Assembly: GCA_028710655.1 (NCBI GenBank)
Contig: JAQTTS010000049.1
Location: 1-10,483, forward strand
Direction: 5' to 3'
Source: Dehalococcoidales bacterium
GTDB lineage: Bacteria; Chloroflexota; Dehalococcoidia; Dehalococcoidales; UBA5760
DNA: 10,483 bases
Position 1 is the first letter of the stretch, and each line of letters starts with the position of its first letter. Shown one piece after another: positions 1 through 6,409 of the stretch. The position numbers and the translations under genes were made by a program. The notes below the pieces were generated by a model. It was not told where the DNA came from. It saw only the letters and a list, made by a program, of their open reading frames with translations, and did not search any database.

Positions 1-2863
1 CGCCCAGCTCGGTGGCCTCGAAGATGGTCCGCAGTCGCCTCTCGGCGGTGTGGGTCAGCTGCTTGCCCCGGTCGTAGAGAAAGTAGGCGTAGGCGAGGTT
101 GGTGCCCCGGCCGATCCGCCCGCGCAGCTGATAAAGCTGGGTCAGGCCGAACCTGTCCGCTTTGTTGACTATCAGGGTGTTGACGTTGGGCATATCCAGC
201 CCGGATTCGATGATGGTGGTACAGACCAGTATGTCTACCTTACCCCGGGCAAAATCGGTCATCACCGTTTCCAGTTCAGCCTCGGACATCTGGCCGTGAG
301 CGATGGCGATACGGGCTTCGGGCACCAGCCGCTCGAGGCGTCCGGCGACCATGGCGATACTCTGTACCCGGTTGTGGACGAAGAATACCTGTCCGTTGCG
401 CTCCAGTTCCCTCAGGACGGCCTCTCTGATCAGACCGTCGTCGTATTCGGCGACGAAGGTCTTGATGGGCAGACGGTCTTCGGGCGGGGTCTCGATGGTG
501 CTCATATCGCGTACCCCGACCAGAGACATATGCAGGGTACGGGGGATGGGGGTGGCGCTTAAGGTAAGCACGTCCACTTCCCGCCGCATCTGCTTGAGGT
601 ATTCCTTATGGTTGACGCCGAAGCGCTGCTCTTCATCGATTATGACCAGCCCTAGGTCTCGAAAGGTAACGTCCTTCTGCAGCAGCCGGTGGGTGCCGAT
701 GCAGATGTCCACATTGCCTTTAGCCAGCCCTTCGATGACGGTATTCTGTTCCTTCTGGGTCTTGAACCGGCTCAGTACCTCGATTCTGACCGGGAAAGCG
801 GCCAGCCTCTGGCTGAATGTCGTGAAGTGCTGCTGGGCGAGTACGGTGGTCGGTACCAGCACCGCCACCTGTTTATTGTCCACCACCGCCTTGAAAGCGG
901 CCCGGATAGCTATCTCGGTTTTACCGTAGCCCACATCGCCGCAGACCAGCCTGTCCATGGGCTTGGGCTGTGCCATATCCTCTTTTACCTGCTGCTGGAC
1001 TTTGGTCTGGTCCGGGGTCTCGAGGTAGGGAAATGAAGCCTCCAGCTCCTGCTGCCATGTCGTATCGGGGGAAAAGGGGAATCCGTCGACGACGCCCCGG
1101 GCCGCGTAGAGCGTGAGCAGCTCTTCGGCGATTTCTTCCGCCGCCGCCCGGGCTTTCTGCTTGGTACGGTTCCATTCCGGGGTGCCCAGCCGGCTTGGCA
1201 CCGGCGGCTGCTCGCTGGCGCCGACATAGCGGCTGATGCGGTATATCTGGTCGGTGGGAACGTAGAGCCTGTCGCCGCCAGCATACTGCAGTACCAGGTA
1301 CTCCTTCTCGGTGTCGGCGCTCTCCATGGTGGTGACACCGCTGAAACGGGCGATGCCGTGTTCGATGTGTACCACGTAGTCTCCCGGGCTCAGGTCGTTA
1401 AGGAGTTGCTGGTGGGAAACCGGGCGTTTCTTGGTGAGACGCCGCTCTTTGCTGAAGCCGAAGATTTCGTAGTCGGTGAAGAGGTGGCTGGCTCCGTTCA
1501 TTGTCCAGCCCTCGGCCAGCAGACCCTGGATCAGGGTGAGAGAACCCGGGGCAGGCGTCTCTTTGATTTTGGTGAGGGGGGCAGTGATAATATCCGCTTC
1601 GCCGAGTATTTCTGAGAGGCGGCTTGCCTGGTGGCTGACGATGATGATGCGGTGTCCCTGCCTCTGGAGTTGTTTCGCTCGCCTGACAAAGGCCGGCAGC
1701 TGTCCCGCGTAGCTGGGGGTGGGGGTGAAGTTCAGCCGCAGTGTTTCTTCGGCGGAGGCCTTGTCCCAGGCGGTAATTGCGAGACAGCGCTCTTTACCGA
1801 TCGCCGCTTCCAGTTCCTGCCAGGTGAAATACGGTCTGGGAAAACTGTGGGGCAGCTCGCCTCGCTCCATTTTCTCGGTACGCAGCTCATCGGCTTTGGC
1901 TTCTAGGTCTGCAGCGGCTGAAGCCAGACTGCGCGGTTCGTTCAATACTACCAACGTGTTTCGGGGCAGATAGCTTAGGATACTGTCGCTGTTGAACAGC
2001 GGGGCGTAGAACAGCATCCTTGCGGATACCTCCCCATCGAGCAGTATCGCCATCTCCTGTTCAAGCTGTCGGCGCACCCCGTCGTTGCAGACGGCCGGGT
2101 CGATACTGGCTAAGGCCTGTCTGATCTCCTCTTTGCTGCTTGACAGCGGTGCTAGTAGCTCGGTGGCCGGGGTGACGGTTACTTCGGACACCTTCTTCAT
2201 TGAGCGCTGACTGACCGGGTCGAAGAGACGGATGCTGTCGATGGTATCGCCGTAGAAGTCCAGTCTGGCCGGCAGGTCGCTGGAGGGCGGGTAGATGTCG
2301 ATGATGCCGCCGCGTCGGCTGACGGTACCGGGGGTCTCCACCGTGTCTTTTATCCGGTAGCCTATTGCCTGCCAGCGCTTCAGTAGACTGAGCGATTCGG
2401 TGCTGTCGCCCACCCTGATTGTATGGAGGGTAGAGGTAAAATCGCGGTACGGTGCCACCTTCTGCATCAGTGCCGGGGTAGAGGCGATCGTCAGGGGGGC
2501 ATCCTGCTTTCCTACCGCACCGGCCAGGGTGGAAAGTACCTGAAGTCTCTCCATCTCGGTTGCCGTGTCGGAGATCATCCGCTGGTAGGGGAGGACATCA
2601 GGTTCGGGGAAGAGTCTGAGCTGGCTGGATCGGGTCCAGGCTGCCAGCTGCTCGGAGAGCTTTTTACTTTCCTCCGGCTGCGCCGTAACTACCAGCATAG
2701 GCTTTTTCAGATTGTGGTATAACGATGCTATCAGGTAAGGTCGGGCGGCGTTGAGCACGACTACCCTGACACTGCCGCCCGGCTTATCCAGACTGTCGAT
2801 AAGCTGGCGATAGGTCGGCATCTCGTTGCTTAACTGTAATAGCCCGGTTATTTCCGGCTGCAT
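1..2863 (-). CDS. mfd: Transcription-repair coupling factor Mfd, N-terminal 954 codons (3' end outside window)
   Basis: Mfd is a cytoplasmic DNA translocase. It removes RNA polymerase stalled at DNA lesions and recruits UvrA for nucleotide excision repair. The frame runs from ATG 2863-2861 to the window edge without a stop. Visible in order: the UvrB-like N-terminal module; the RNA-polymerase-interacting domain, opening with DYVVHIEHGIARF near residue 495; the translocase with Walker A GDVGYGKT (K648), DEEQ box at 743-746, TLSATPIPRT (motif III) and QLRGRIGR (motif VI) near residue 915. These landmarks are all in one frame, so no net frameshift is present. The family is usually about 1,150 residues, so roughly the last 200, including the C-terminal UvrA-masking domain, lie beyond the window. 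The start is supported by GGGGAG five bases upstream. It is divergent from rplU. Identification is near certain. Confidence 0.97.
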   Translation of the reverse strand, partial: MQPEITGLLQLSNEMPTYRQLIDSLDKPGGSVRVVVLNAARPYLIASLYHNLKKPMLVVTAQPEESKKLSEQLAAWTRSSQLRLFPEPDVLPYQRMISDTATEMERLQVLSTLAGAVGKQDAPLTIASTPALMQKVAPYRDFTSTLHTIRVGDSTESLSLLKRWQAIGYRIKDTVETPGTVSRRGGIIDIYPPSSDLPARLDFYGDTIDSIRLFDPVSQRSMKKVSEVTVTPATELLAPLSSSKEEIRQALASIDPAVCNDGVRRQLEQEMAILLDGEVSARMLFYAPLFNSDSILSYLPRNTLVVLNEPRSLASAAADLEAKADELRTEKMERGELPHSFPRPYFTWQELEAAIGKERCLAITAWDKASAEETLRLNFTPTPSYAGQLPAFVRRAKQLQRQGHRIIIVSHQASRLSEILGEADIITAPLTKIKETPAPGSLTLIQGLLAEGWTMNGASHLFTDYEIFGFSKERRLTKKRPVSHQQLLNDLSPGDYVVHIEHGIARFSGVTTMESADTEKEYLVLQYAGGDRLYVPTDQIYRISRYVGASEQPPVPSRLGTPEWNRTKQKARAAAEEIAEELLTLYAARGVVDGFPFSPDTTWQQELEASFPYLETPDQTKVQQQVKEDMAQPKPMDRLVCGDVGYGKTEIAIRAAFKAVVDNKQVAVLVPTTVLAQQHFTTFSQRLAAFPVRIEVLSRFKTQKEQNTVIEGLAKGNVDICIGTHRLLQKDVTFRDLGLVIIDEEQRFGVNHKEYLKQMRREVDVLTLSATPIPRTLHMSLVGVRDMSTIETPPEDRLPIKTFVAEYDDGLIREAVLRELERNGQVFFVHNRVQSIAMVAGRLERLVPEARIAIAHGQMSEAELETVMTDFARGKVDILVCTTIIESGLDMPNVNTLIVNKADRFGLTQLYQLRGRIGRGTNLAYAYFLYDRGKQLTHTAERRLRTIFEATELG

Positions 2864-2883
2864 TTTTCTCCCCAAACACCGCT

Positions 2884-2909
2884 AGGGCTAGCCGAGACGG
2901 CCTAGCCCT
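2884..2909 (-). other. Inverted repeat (hairpin) in the mfd leader
   Basis: AGGGCTAG at 2884-2891 is perfectly complementary to CTAGCCCT at 2902-2909, giving an 8 bp stem around a 10-base centre that can add a few GC pairs. It lies between the putative mfd -10 element and the mfd ribosome binding site. It has no T-tract on either strand, so it is not a normal intrinsic terminator. A role in mRNA stability or translation of mfd, or a protein-binding operator, is possible but is inference. Confidence 0.5.
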
Positions 2910-2918
2910 CCGCAAGAA

Positions 2919-2924
2919 ATTCTA
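2919..2924 (-). promoter_or_regulatory. Putative mfd promoter, extended -10 element
   Basis: The minus strand reads TGATAGAAT here. This is a TAGAAT -10 hexamer (5/6 match to TATAAT) with the upstream TG of an extended -10. No good -35 is found 17 bases upstream. Transcription would begin near 2912 and run through the leader hairpin into mfd. The placement fits but rests on a single element. Confidence 0.4.
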
Positions 2925-3030
2925 TCACAGTCAACAGTACCGGGTACACGCTGCCCCGTTATCGTCAGGGAAAAGAGATGAAGACTGCTTTGCGCCTTAT
3001 CATCAGGCGAGAGTGACAGATACGTTCCAC

Positions 3031-3060
3031 TTGACACTCTGAATGAGTAATTGCTAGAAT
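3031..3060 (+). promoter_or_regulatory. Sigma70-type promoter of the rplU-rpmA-rpmE operon
   Basis: A perfect -35 TTGACA (3031-3036) is followed after 18 bases by TAGAAT (3055-3060, 5/6 match). The predicted transcript starts near 3067, leaving a leader of only about 30 bases before rplU. That is too short for a structured ribosomal-protein leader RNA. The strength of the match suits highly expressed ribosomal protein genes. Confidence 0.8.
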
Positions 3061-3095
3061 AAGTAGTTTGTTTCTAATTGTTTGGGAGAAAAAAG

Positions 3096-3440
3096 ATGTA
3101 CGCTGTTATCGAAACCGGCGGTAAGCAGTATAAGGTAAGTCCTGGTCAGACGGTAGATGTGGAGCGGCTTGATATTTCCGATGGTGGTACCATTAACTTG
3201 GACCGGGTGTTGCTTATTGCCGATGGGGACAAGGTAGTGGTGGGTAATCCTACCATTGACGGAGCTAAGGTGGTGGCTACCTCGCAGGGTGACGGCAGGG
3301 GTGATAAGGTTATCGTATTCAAGTATAAATCTAAAGTACGTTACAGTAAGAAAACAGGACATCGCCAGCCTTATACCCGGTTGACTATTGATAAGATAGT
3401 AAAATCCAGGAAGACTGGTAGCGTTGATAATAAGGAGTGA
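3096..3440 (+). CDS. rplU: 50S ribosomal protein L21
   Basis: L21 is a small protein of the large ribosomal subunit that binds 23S rRNA. The 114-residue product opens with [14 protein letters not shown], the hallmark L21 start. It continues with the conserved central [15 protein letters not shown] and the basic [19 protein letters not shown] segment near residues 77-95. Length is slightly over the usual 100-105 because of a short charged C-terminal tail. ATG 3096 is chosen over an in-frame TTG at 3078 because GGGAG (3084-3088) sits 7 bases before the ATG, inside the longer version, and because the family begins at MYA. It is first in an operon with rpmA and rpmE, the usual bacterial order for L21 and L27. 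Confidence 0.97.
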   Translation: MYAVIETGGKQYKVSPGQTVDVERLDISDGGTINLDRVLLIADGDKVVVGNPTIDGAKVVATSQGDGRGDKVIVFKYKSKVRYSKKTGHRQPYTRLTIDKIVKSRKTGSVDNKE

Positions 3441-3445
3441 TGTAA

Positions 3446-3700
3446 GTGGCGCATAAAAAGGGCGGCGGATCCACACGTAACGGTCGGGACAGCAATTCCC
3501 AGCGTCTCGGAGTCAAGAGATACGCCGGGCAGGTTGTTAATGCCGGTACCATCCTGGTGCGACAGCGGGGTACCTCTATTCACCCGGGTAATAACGTCGG
3601 CGTTGGCAAGGACTACACCCTGTTCGCTCTTGTTGACGGCGTCGTTAAATACGAGCCGGCTGGAAAGAATAAGAGGAAGGCCAGCGTTTACGCTGTTTAG
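3446..3700 (+). CDS. rpmA: 50S ribosomal protein L27
   Basis: L27 is a large-subunit protein whose N-terminus reaches toward the peptidyl transferase centre. The 84-residue product begins [16 protein letters not shown] and contains [10 protein letters not shown] and [10 protein letters not shown], all diagnostic. It starts at its mature AHKKGGG sequence, with no cleavable N-terminal extension of the kind seen in Firmicutes. The start is GTG. The ribosome binding site AAGGAG (3432-3437) lies in the last codons of rplU, 8 bases before the start, so translation is probably coupled. Length is normal for the family. Confidence 0.97.
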   Translation: MAHKKGGGSTRNGRDSNSQRLGVKRYAGQVVNAGTILVRQRGTSIHPGNNVGVGKDYTLFALVDGVVKYEPAGKNKRKASVYAV

Positions 3701-3704
3701 GACT

Positions 3705-3911
3705 ATGAAGGACAAGATTCATCCCAAGTATTATGCCGATGCCCAGGTGATCTGTGCCTGCGGCAATACCTTTGTCACCGGCTCCACACGGAAGGTGCTT
3801 AAGGTTGAATTATGCAGCAAGTGCCATCCGTTCTTCACCGGGGAACGCAAGATGATGGATACTGCCGGGCAGGTGGAGCGTTTCAAGCGGCGATACAAAC
3901 TGGAAGGGTAG
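3705..3911 (+). CDS. rpmE: 50S ribosomal protein L31, zinc-binding type
   Basis: L31 helps join the 50S subunit to the 30S head. The 68-residue product begins MKDKIHPKYY and carries C17-x-C19 and C37-x2-C40, the four zinc ligands of the C+ (zinc-containing) L31 class. The TGSTRK and CHPFFTG segments are also family signatures. A longer in-frame reading from upstream is only frame extension through rpmA, since the family starts at this methionine. The gene begins 4 bases after the rpmA stop. Its only Shine-Dalgarno candidate (AGGA, 3699-3702) overlaps that stop with very short spacing, so it probably depends on translational coupling. A terminator follows. Confidence 0.96.
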   Translation: MKDKIHPKYYADAQVICACGNTFVTGSTRKVLKVELCSKCHPFFTGERKMMDTAGQVERFKRRYKLEG

Positions 3912-3937
3912 CAGTAAGAGGCATTTTAGTGGCATCG

Positions 3938-3972
3938 GGAGCAGCTTTATTAAAGCTGCTCCTTTCTTCTTT
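3938..3972 (+). terminator. Rho-independent terminator after rpmE
   Basis: GGAGCAGCTTT (3938-3948) and AAAGCTGCTCC (3952-3962) form a perfect 11 bp stem around a 3-base loop. The T-rich run TTTCTTCTTT follows directly. This closes the ribosomal protein operon. Only 17 bases separate it from the next start codon. Confidence 0.9.
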
Positions 3973-3989
3973 ATTGAGGGTTACTTTTT

Positions 3990-4871
3990 GTGGAGAAGAG
4001 GTTTAATTACGGCGGTCAGGCGGTTATTGATGGGGTGATGATGCGGGGGCGTAGGGTGGTGGTGACGGCGGTACGCCGGCCTGGCGGGGGAATAGCTCTG
4101 GATACCCAGTCGCTGCCGTCTATCCTTAGCAGCCGGGCAAGACAGGTCCCTCTAATCCGGGGCATTCTGGCCTTGATTGAGACCATGGTGCTGGGTATCA
4201 AGTCCCTCGTCTACTCTGCTGAGGTTTCCACGGAAGAGGAAGAAGAGAAGCTCTCGAGCTGGGCCATTGGTGGAATGGTGGCCGGTTCCATTGCTTTTGC
4301 GGTTGGCATTTTCTTCATTGCGCCCCTTTTCCTGACCAGAATACTGGATGCCTATATTGAGTCCTCTATCGTTTTCCATCTGGTTGAAGGGTTTATTCGC
4401 ATGGCTATTTTCCTGGCTTACCTCAAAATCCTGACCATGATCCCCGGACTGGGTAAGTTGTTTGCCTATCATGGTGCTGAGCATAAGGCGGTGAATGCCT
4501 ACGAGGCCGGGGTGCCCTTGGAGCTGGAGTCGGTACGGAAATACAGTACGGCGCATACTCGCTGCGGGACCAGCTTTCTGTTTGTGGTTCTGATTATCGC
4601 TATCATTGTTTTTTCTATCATCGGCAGGCCTTCGCTGGAGGTCATGGTGCTGTCGCGAGTCGCCCTGGTTCCGGTTATTGCCGGGATCGGCTATGAGGTC
4701 GCTCAGTTTGGCGCCAGGCATACCGGCAGCGGTTTTATCAGGGCGTGTCTGGGTCCCGGTCTGTGGCTGCAGCGGCTGACGACCAGAGAGCCCGACGACA
4801 GTCAGCTTGAGGTTGGCATATCGGCATTAAGAAGGGCTGTCGAGGTCGATCAGCTTGGCGAGGAAGGTTAG
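3990..4871 (+). CDS. DUF1385 family integral membrane protein, YqhQ-type
   Basis: This 293-residue protein belongs to the DUF1385/COG3872 family (Bacillus YqhQ), described as a predicted metal-dependent enzyme with no established reaction. The start GTG begins VEKRFNYGGQAVIDGVMMRG, the family's N-terminal signature, and GAGGG (3976-3980) lies 9 bases upstream. Hydrophobic segments lie at about residues 92-116, 132-152, 196-213 and 218-237, so it is an inner-membrane protein. Conserved polar motifs between and after them are HGAEHK (161-166), HTRCGTSF (189-196) and QRLTTREPDDSQLEV (261-275). The histidines, glutamate and cysteine are plausible metal ligands (inference). It follows the rpmE terminator closely, and I see no clear promoter of its own. 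It may be read by terminator read-through or from a start hidden in rpmE. It converges with hisI. Confidence 0.92.
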   Translation: MEKRFNYGGQAVIDGVMMRGRRVVVTAVRRPGGGIALDTQSLPSILSSRARQVPLIRGILALIETMVLGIKSLVYSAEVSTEEEEEKLSSWAIGGMVAGSIAFAVGIFFIAPLFLTRILDAYIESSIVFHLVEGFIRMAIFLAYLKILTMIPGLGKLFAYHGAEHKAVNAYEAGVPLELESVRKYSTAHTRCGTSFLFVVLIIAIIVFSIIGRPSLEVMVLSRVALVPVIAGIGYEVAQFGARHTGSGFIRACLGPGLWLQRLTTREPDDSQLEVGISALRRAVEVDQLGEEG

Positions 4872-4877
4872 ATTGCC

Positions 4878-5225
4878 TCAAGGATTATTGGCGGTCAGGT
4901 CTTGCTCGGTAAGCCTCTGGAAGAAGCAGGTCTTATTGCCGGTATGGCATACCGGACCGACCGGTCTCGCCTGAATTAGAATGGTATCGCTATCGCAGTC
5001 CTTCCAGATGGAGACTACCTTGATATAGTTACCCGAGGTTTCCCCCTTGTGCCATAGCTTCTGCCGGCTTCGGCTGTAGAACCAAGCATCGCCGCTGGAT
5101 ACGGTCAGGCGGAGCGCCTCCTCATTCATATAGCCCAGCATCAGCATCTCGCCGCTGTCAGCATCCTGAATTATCGCCGGAATAAGCCCCTTCTCGTTAA
5201 ACTTCAGGTCAGCTATTGTCCTCAC
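4878..5225 (-). CDS. hisI: Phosphoribosyl-AMP cyclohydrolase HisI
   Basis: HisI opens the adenine ring of phosphoribosyl-AMP in the third step of histidine biosynthesis. The 115-residue protein is the cyclohydrolase domain alone, with no fused HisE pyrophosphohydrolase. Visible signatures are LMLGYMNEEAL (28-38), the SRSRQKLWHKGETSGN segment, DCDSD (76-80) with three aspartates for Mg2+, and C77, C93 and C100 for Zn2+ in the GPVCHTGNKTCF context. The start is GTG 5225-5223. An in-frame TAG at 5237-5235 rules out any longer version. The purine-rich AAGGGGGG run abuts the start, so the ribosome binding site is unusually close. It lies 112 bases downstream of hisA on the same strand. Its stop is 6 bases from the convergent DUF1385 stop. 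Confidence 0.96.
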   Translation of the reverse strand: MRTIADLKFNEKGLIPAIIQDADSGEMLMLGYMNEEALRLTVSSGDAWFYSRSRQKLWHKGETSGNYIKVVSIWKDCDSDTILIQARPVGPVCHTGNKTCFFQRLTEQDLTANNP

Positions 5226-5337
5226 CCCCCTTGTCTAATCAGTTGGCTCGCTTTTCCCTGTTGGGAGAGCGGAGGTATGGATATTACCGCGGTTTTCCCA
5301 GCCTGCTCTTGGCGTTTCTCCGGAAAAAGGCCTTAAA
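5226..5337 (-). other. hisA-hisI spacer without recognised gene
   Basis: These 112 bases separate the hisA stop from the hisI start. I see no open frame, no hisF remnant and no strong stem with a T-tract. A short CG-rich palindrome (ACCGCGGT, 5287-5294) is the only symmetry noticed. The two genes are most simply co-transcribed across it. Confidence 0.4.
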
Positions 5338-6054
5338 TTATTCACTGATGGTATTTAGTGCCTGTTTCAGGTTGATATCCTTGGTATAGAGTGCTTTGCC
5401 GATGATAGCTCCCTCTACCCCGAGTTGTTTTAACATTCTGAGATGATTCAGTGATGAAATGCCGCCGGAAGCAATGATAGGTAGGCTAACGGCATTGACC
5501 ATCTCGTTAATAGAGCTGAAGTTTGGCTCGGTAAGGGTGCCGTCACGGCTAATATCGGTATGAATAAAACGCTTTACCCCTAGCTCGGCCATTGACCTGG
5601 CAAGTTCTGTTGCACCTAGTGTGGTCTTCTGCTGCCAGCCGTGTATCGCGACATTCCCTTTCCTGGTATCAATACAGACAATAATTGATTCGCTGAAAAT
5701 GTGGCACGCTTCTTTAACCAGCGTCGGGTCTTCTACAGCGGATGTGCCCAGGATGACACGATCCACACCTGTTTTTAGAAGTTGTTCTATTGTGTTCAGA
5801 TGACGGATGCCGCCGCCTACCTGGGTGGGTATCAGGAGAGCGCGGGCTATTTCATTGATAATATCCAGATTGCAGAGTTTGCCGGCAGCAGCGCCGTCAA
5901 GGTCGATGATATGCAGTCTCGGTGCTCCCATTGACTGCCATTCCAGCGCTACCTCTACCGGGTCATTATCGAATACCGTTTCCTGGTCATAATCACCTTG
6001 GTAGAGCCGTACACACTTGCCTTTTCTGATATCTATCGCCGGAATTATCTCGAT
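5338..6054 (-). CDS. hisA: Phosphoribosylformimino-5-aminoimidazole carboxamide ribotide isomerase HisA, probable ATC start
   Basis: HisA is a TIM-barrel isomerase acting on ProFAR, the product formed after the HisI step in histidine biosynthesis. The frame encodes 238 residues, the usual length. It reads xEIIPAIDIRKGKCVRLYQG at the N-terminus, with the general-acid/base pair D8 (IPAID) and D129 (VCIDTR), GGGIR near 80-84, and HTDISRDGT near 165-173. No ATG, GTG or TTG exists in frame anywhere near the expected N-terminus. The first canonical start is the internal ATG at 5931, which would delete the first strand and D8. The codon exactly at the family's initiator position is ATC (6054-6052), 9 bases after AAGGAG. 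I therefore annotate an ATC start, with a base error as the alternative. It is followed by hisI, with no hisF between. Confidence 0.9.
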   Translation of the reverse strand: MEIIPAIDIRKGKCVRLYQGDYDQETVFDNDPVEVALEWQSMGAPRLHIIDLDGAAAGKLCNLDIINEIARALLIPTQVGGGIRHLNTIEQLLKTGVDRVILGTSAVEDPTLVKEACHIFSESIIVCIDTRKGNVAIHGWQQKTTLGATELARSMAELGVKRFIHTDISRDGTLTEPNFSSINEMVNAVSLPIIASGGISSLNHLRMLKQLGVEGAIIGKALYTKDINLKQALNTISE

Positions 6055-6063
6055 GGTTGCCGT

Positions 6064-6069
6064 CTCCTT
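6064..6069 (-). promoter_or_regulatory. Ribosome binding site deciding the hisA start
   Basis: The minus strand reads AAGGAG here, a full match to the anti-Shine-Dalgarno core. Nine bases (6063-6055) separate it from the ATC codon at 6054. The only other candidate nearby is an in-frame ACG at 6063-6061. It touches the site directly, which is too close for initiation. Confidence 0.7.
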
Positions 6070-6102
6070 CCCGCAGCTAAATCCCCTGTTTTCGTAGCCA
6101 TT

Positions 6103-6108
6103 ATCATA
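6103..6108 (-). promoter_or_regulatory. Putative hisA promoter, extended -10
   Basis: The minus strand reads TGGTATGAT, an extended -10 with a TATGAT hexamer (5/6 match). There is no convincing -35. A transcript would start near 6096 and reach the hisA ribosome binding site within about 30 bases. Confidence 0.4.
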
Positions 6109-6156
6109 CCATAAAAATGCTGTCGCATTGAAATTGGTCCTCTTGATCTGCCTATC

Positions 6157-6185
6157 TTGACACGGTCGGTTCTGGTTGCTAGACT
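6157..6185 (+). promoter_or_regulatory. Sigma70-type promoter facing the GYD-rdgB-moaAC cluster
   Basis: A perfect TTGACA (6157-6162) is followed after exactly 17 bases by TAGACT (6180-6185, 4/6 match to TATAAT). Transcription would start near 6192 and run rightward about 218 bases before the GYD gene. It is divergent from the hisA promoter. Confidence 0.6.
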
Positions 6186-6191
6186 GTCATT

Positions 6192-6409
6192 GCCTATTCT
6201 AGTAATATATAGATTTGTCTTGTTACGAATGTTCTTGTGGTGTAGGGGACAAGTCAGCAGGTGGCTTTGATTAGCAACCGGATGGATTGAAAGAGGGGCA
6301 AAGTGGGTGTGGGGGAGTTGCATGGGAAAAGCTTTGATTTTAATATTAGAATAGCTGAAGAAAGAGAGCTTTCATTCCGGCGCCGATACTAATAGCGGAG
6401 GTGTTACAA
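6192..6409 (+). other. Long 5' leader before the GYD gene, no recognised RNA class
   Basis: If the promoter at 6157 is used, these roughly 218 bases are untranslated. I see only short stems, such as CTTGT/ACAAG around 6235-6253 and GAAAG/CTTTC near 6360-6373. I recognise no conserved core of a riboswitch, including the molybdenum cofactor or cobalamin classes. A weaker, closer promoter is possible: TTGCAT (6318-6323), 17 bases, then TAATAT (6341-6346). The region holds no convincing small gene with a ribosome binding site. Confidence 0.35.

Noticed and set aside
50..1036. Plus-strand open frames of 115-208 codons opposite mfd
   Set aside because: They lie antisense to well-conserved Mfd helicase motifs, have no ribosome binding sites and resemble no family I recognise.
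3061..3095. An L21-type leader RNA upstream of rplU
   Set aside because: The promoter leaves only about 30 bases of leader, too short for such a structure.
3054..3715. Minus-strand open frames opposite rplU and rpmA
   Set aside because: They are antisense to clear ribosomal protein genes, and their translations look like reverse-frame artefacts.
4152..4721. A 189-codon minus-strand frame opposite the DUF1385 gene
   Set aside because: Its sequence is polar and low in family-like motifs, and it lies fully inside the DUF1385 coding region, whose conserved motifs are intact.
6174..6278. An inverted repeat GGTTGCTA / TAGCAACC about 90 bases apart
   Set aside because: It is eight bases long, one arm overlaps a promoter -10 element, and the separation is large, so chance is the simplest explanation.
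6045..6323. A 92-codon minus-strand frame covering the hisA-GYD intergenic region
   Set aside because: It has no ribosome binding site and no recognisable motif, and it crosses the putative divergent promoters. Only its last 18 codons are of interest, as an overlap with the hisA start.
6192..6409. A molybdenum cofactor or cobalamin riboswitch
   Set aside because: I could not find the conserved core segments of either class. Only short, unremarkable stems are present.
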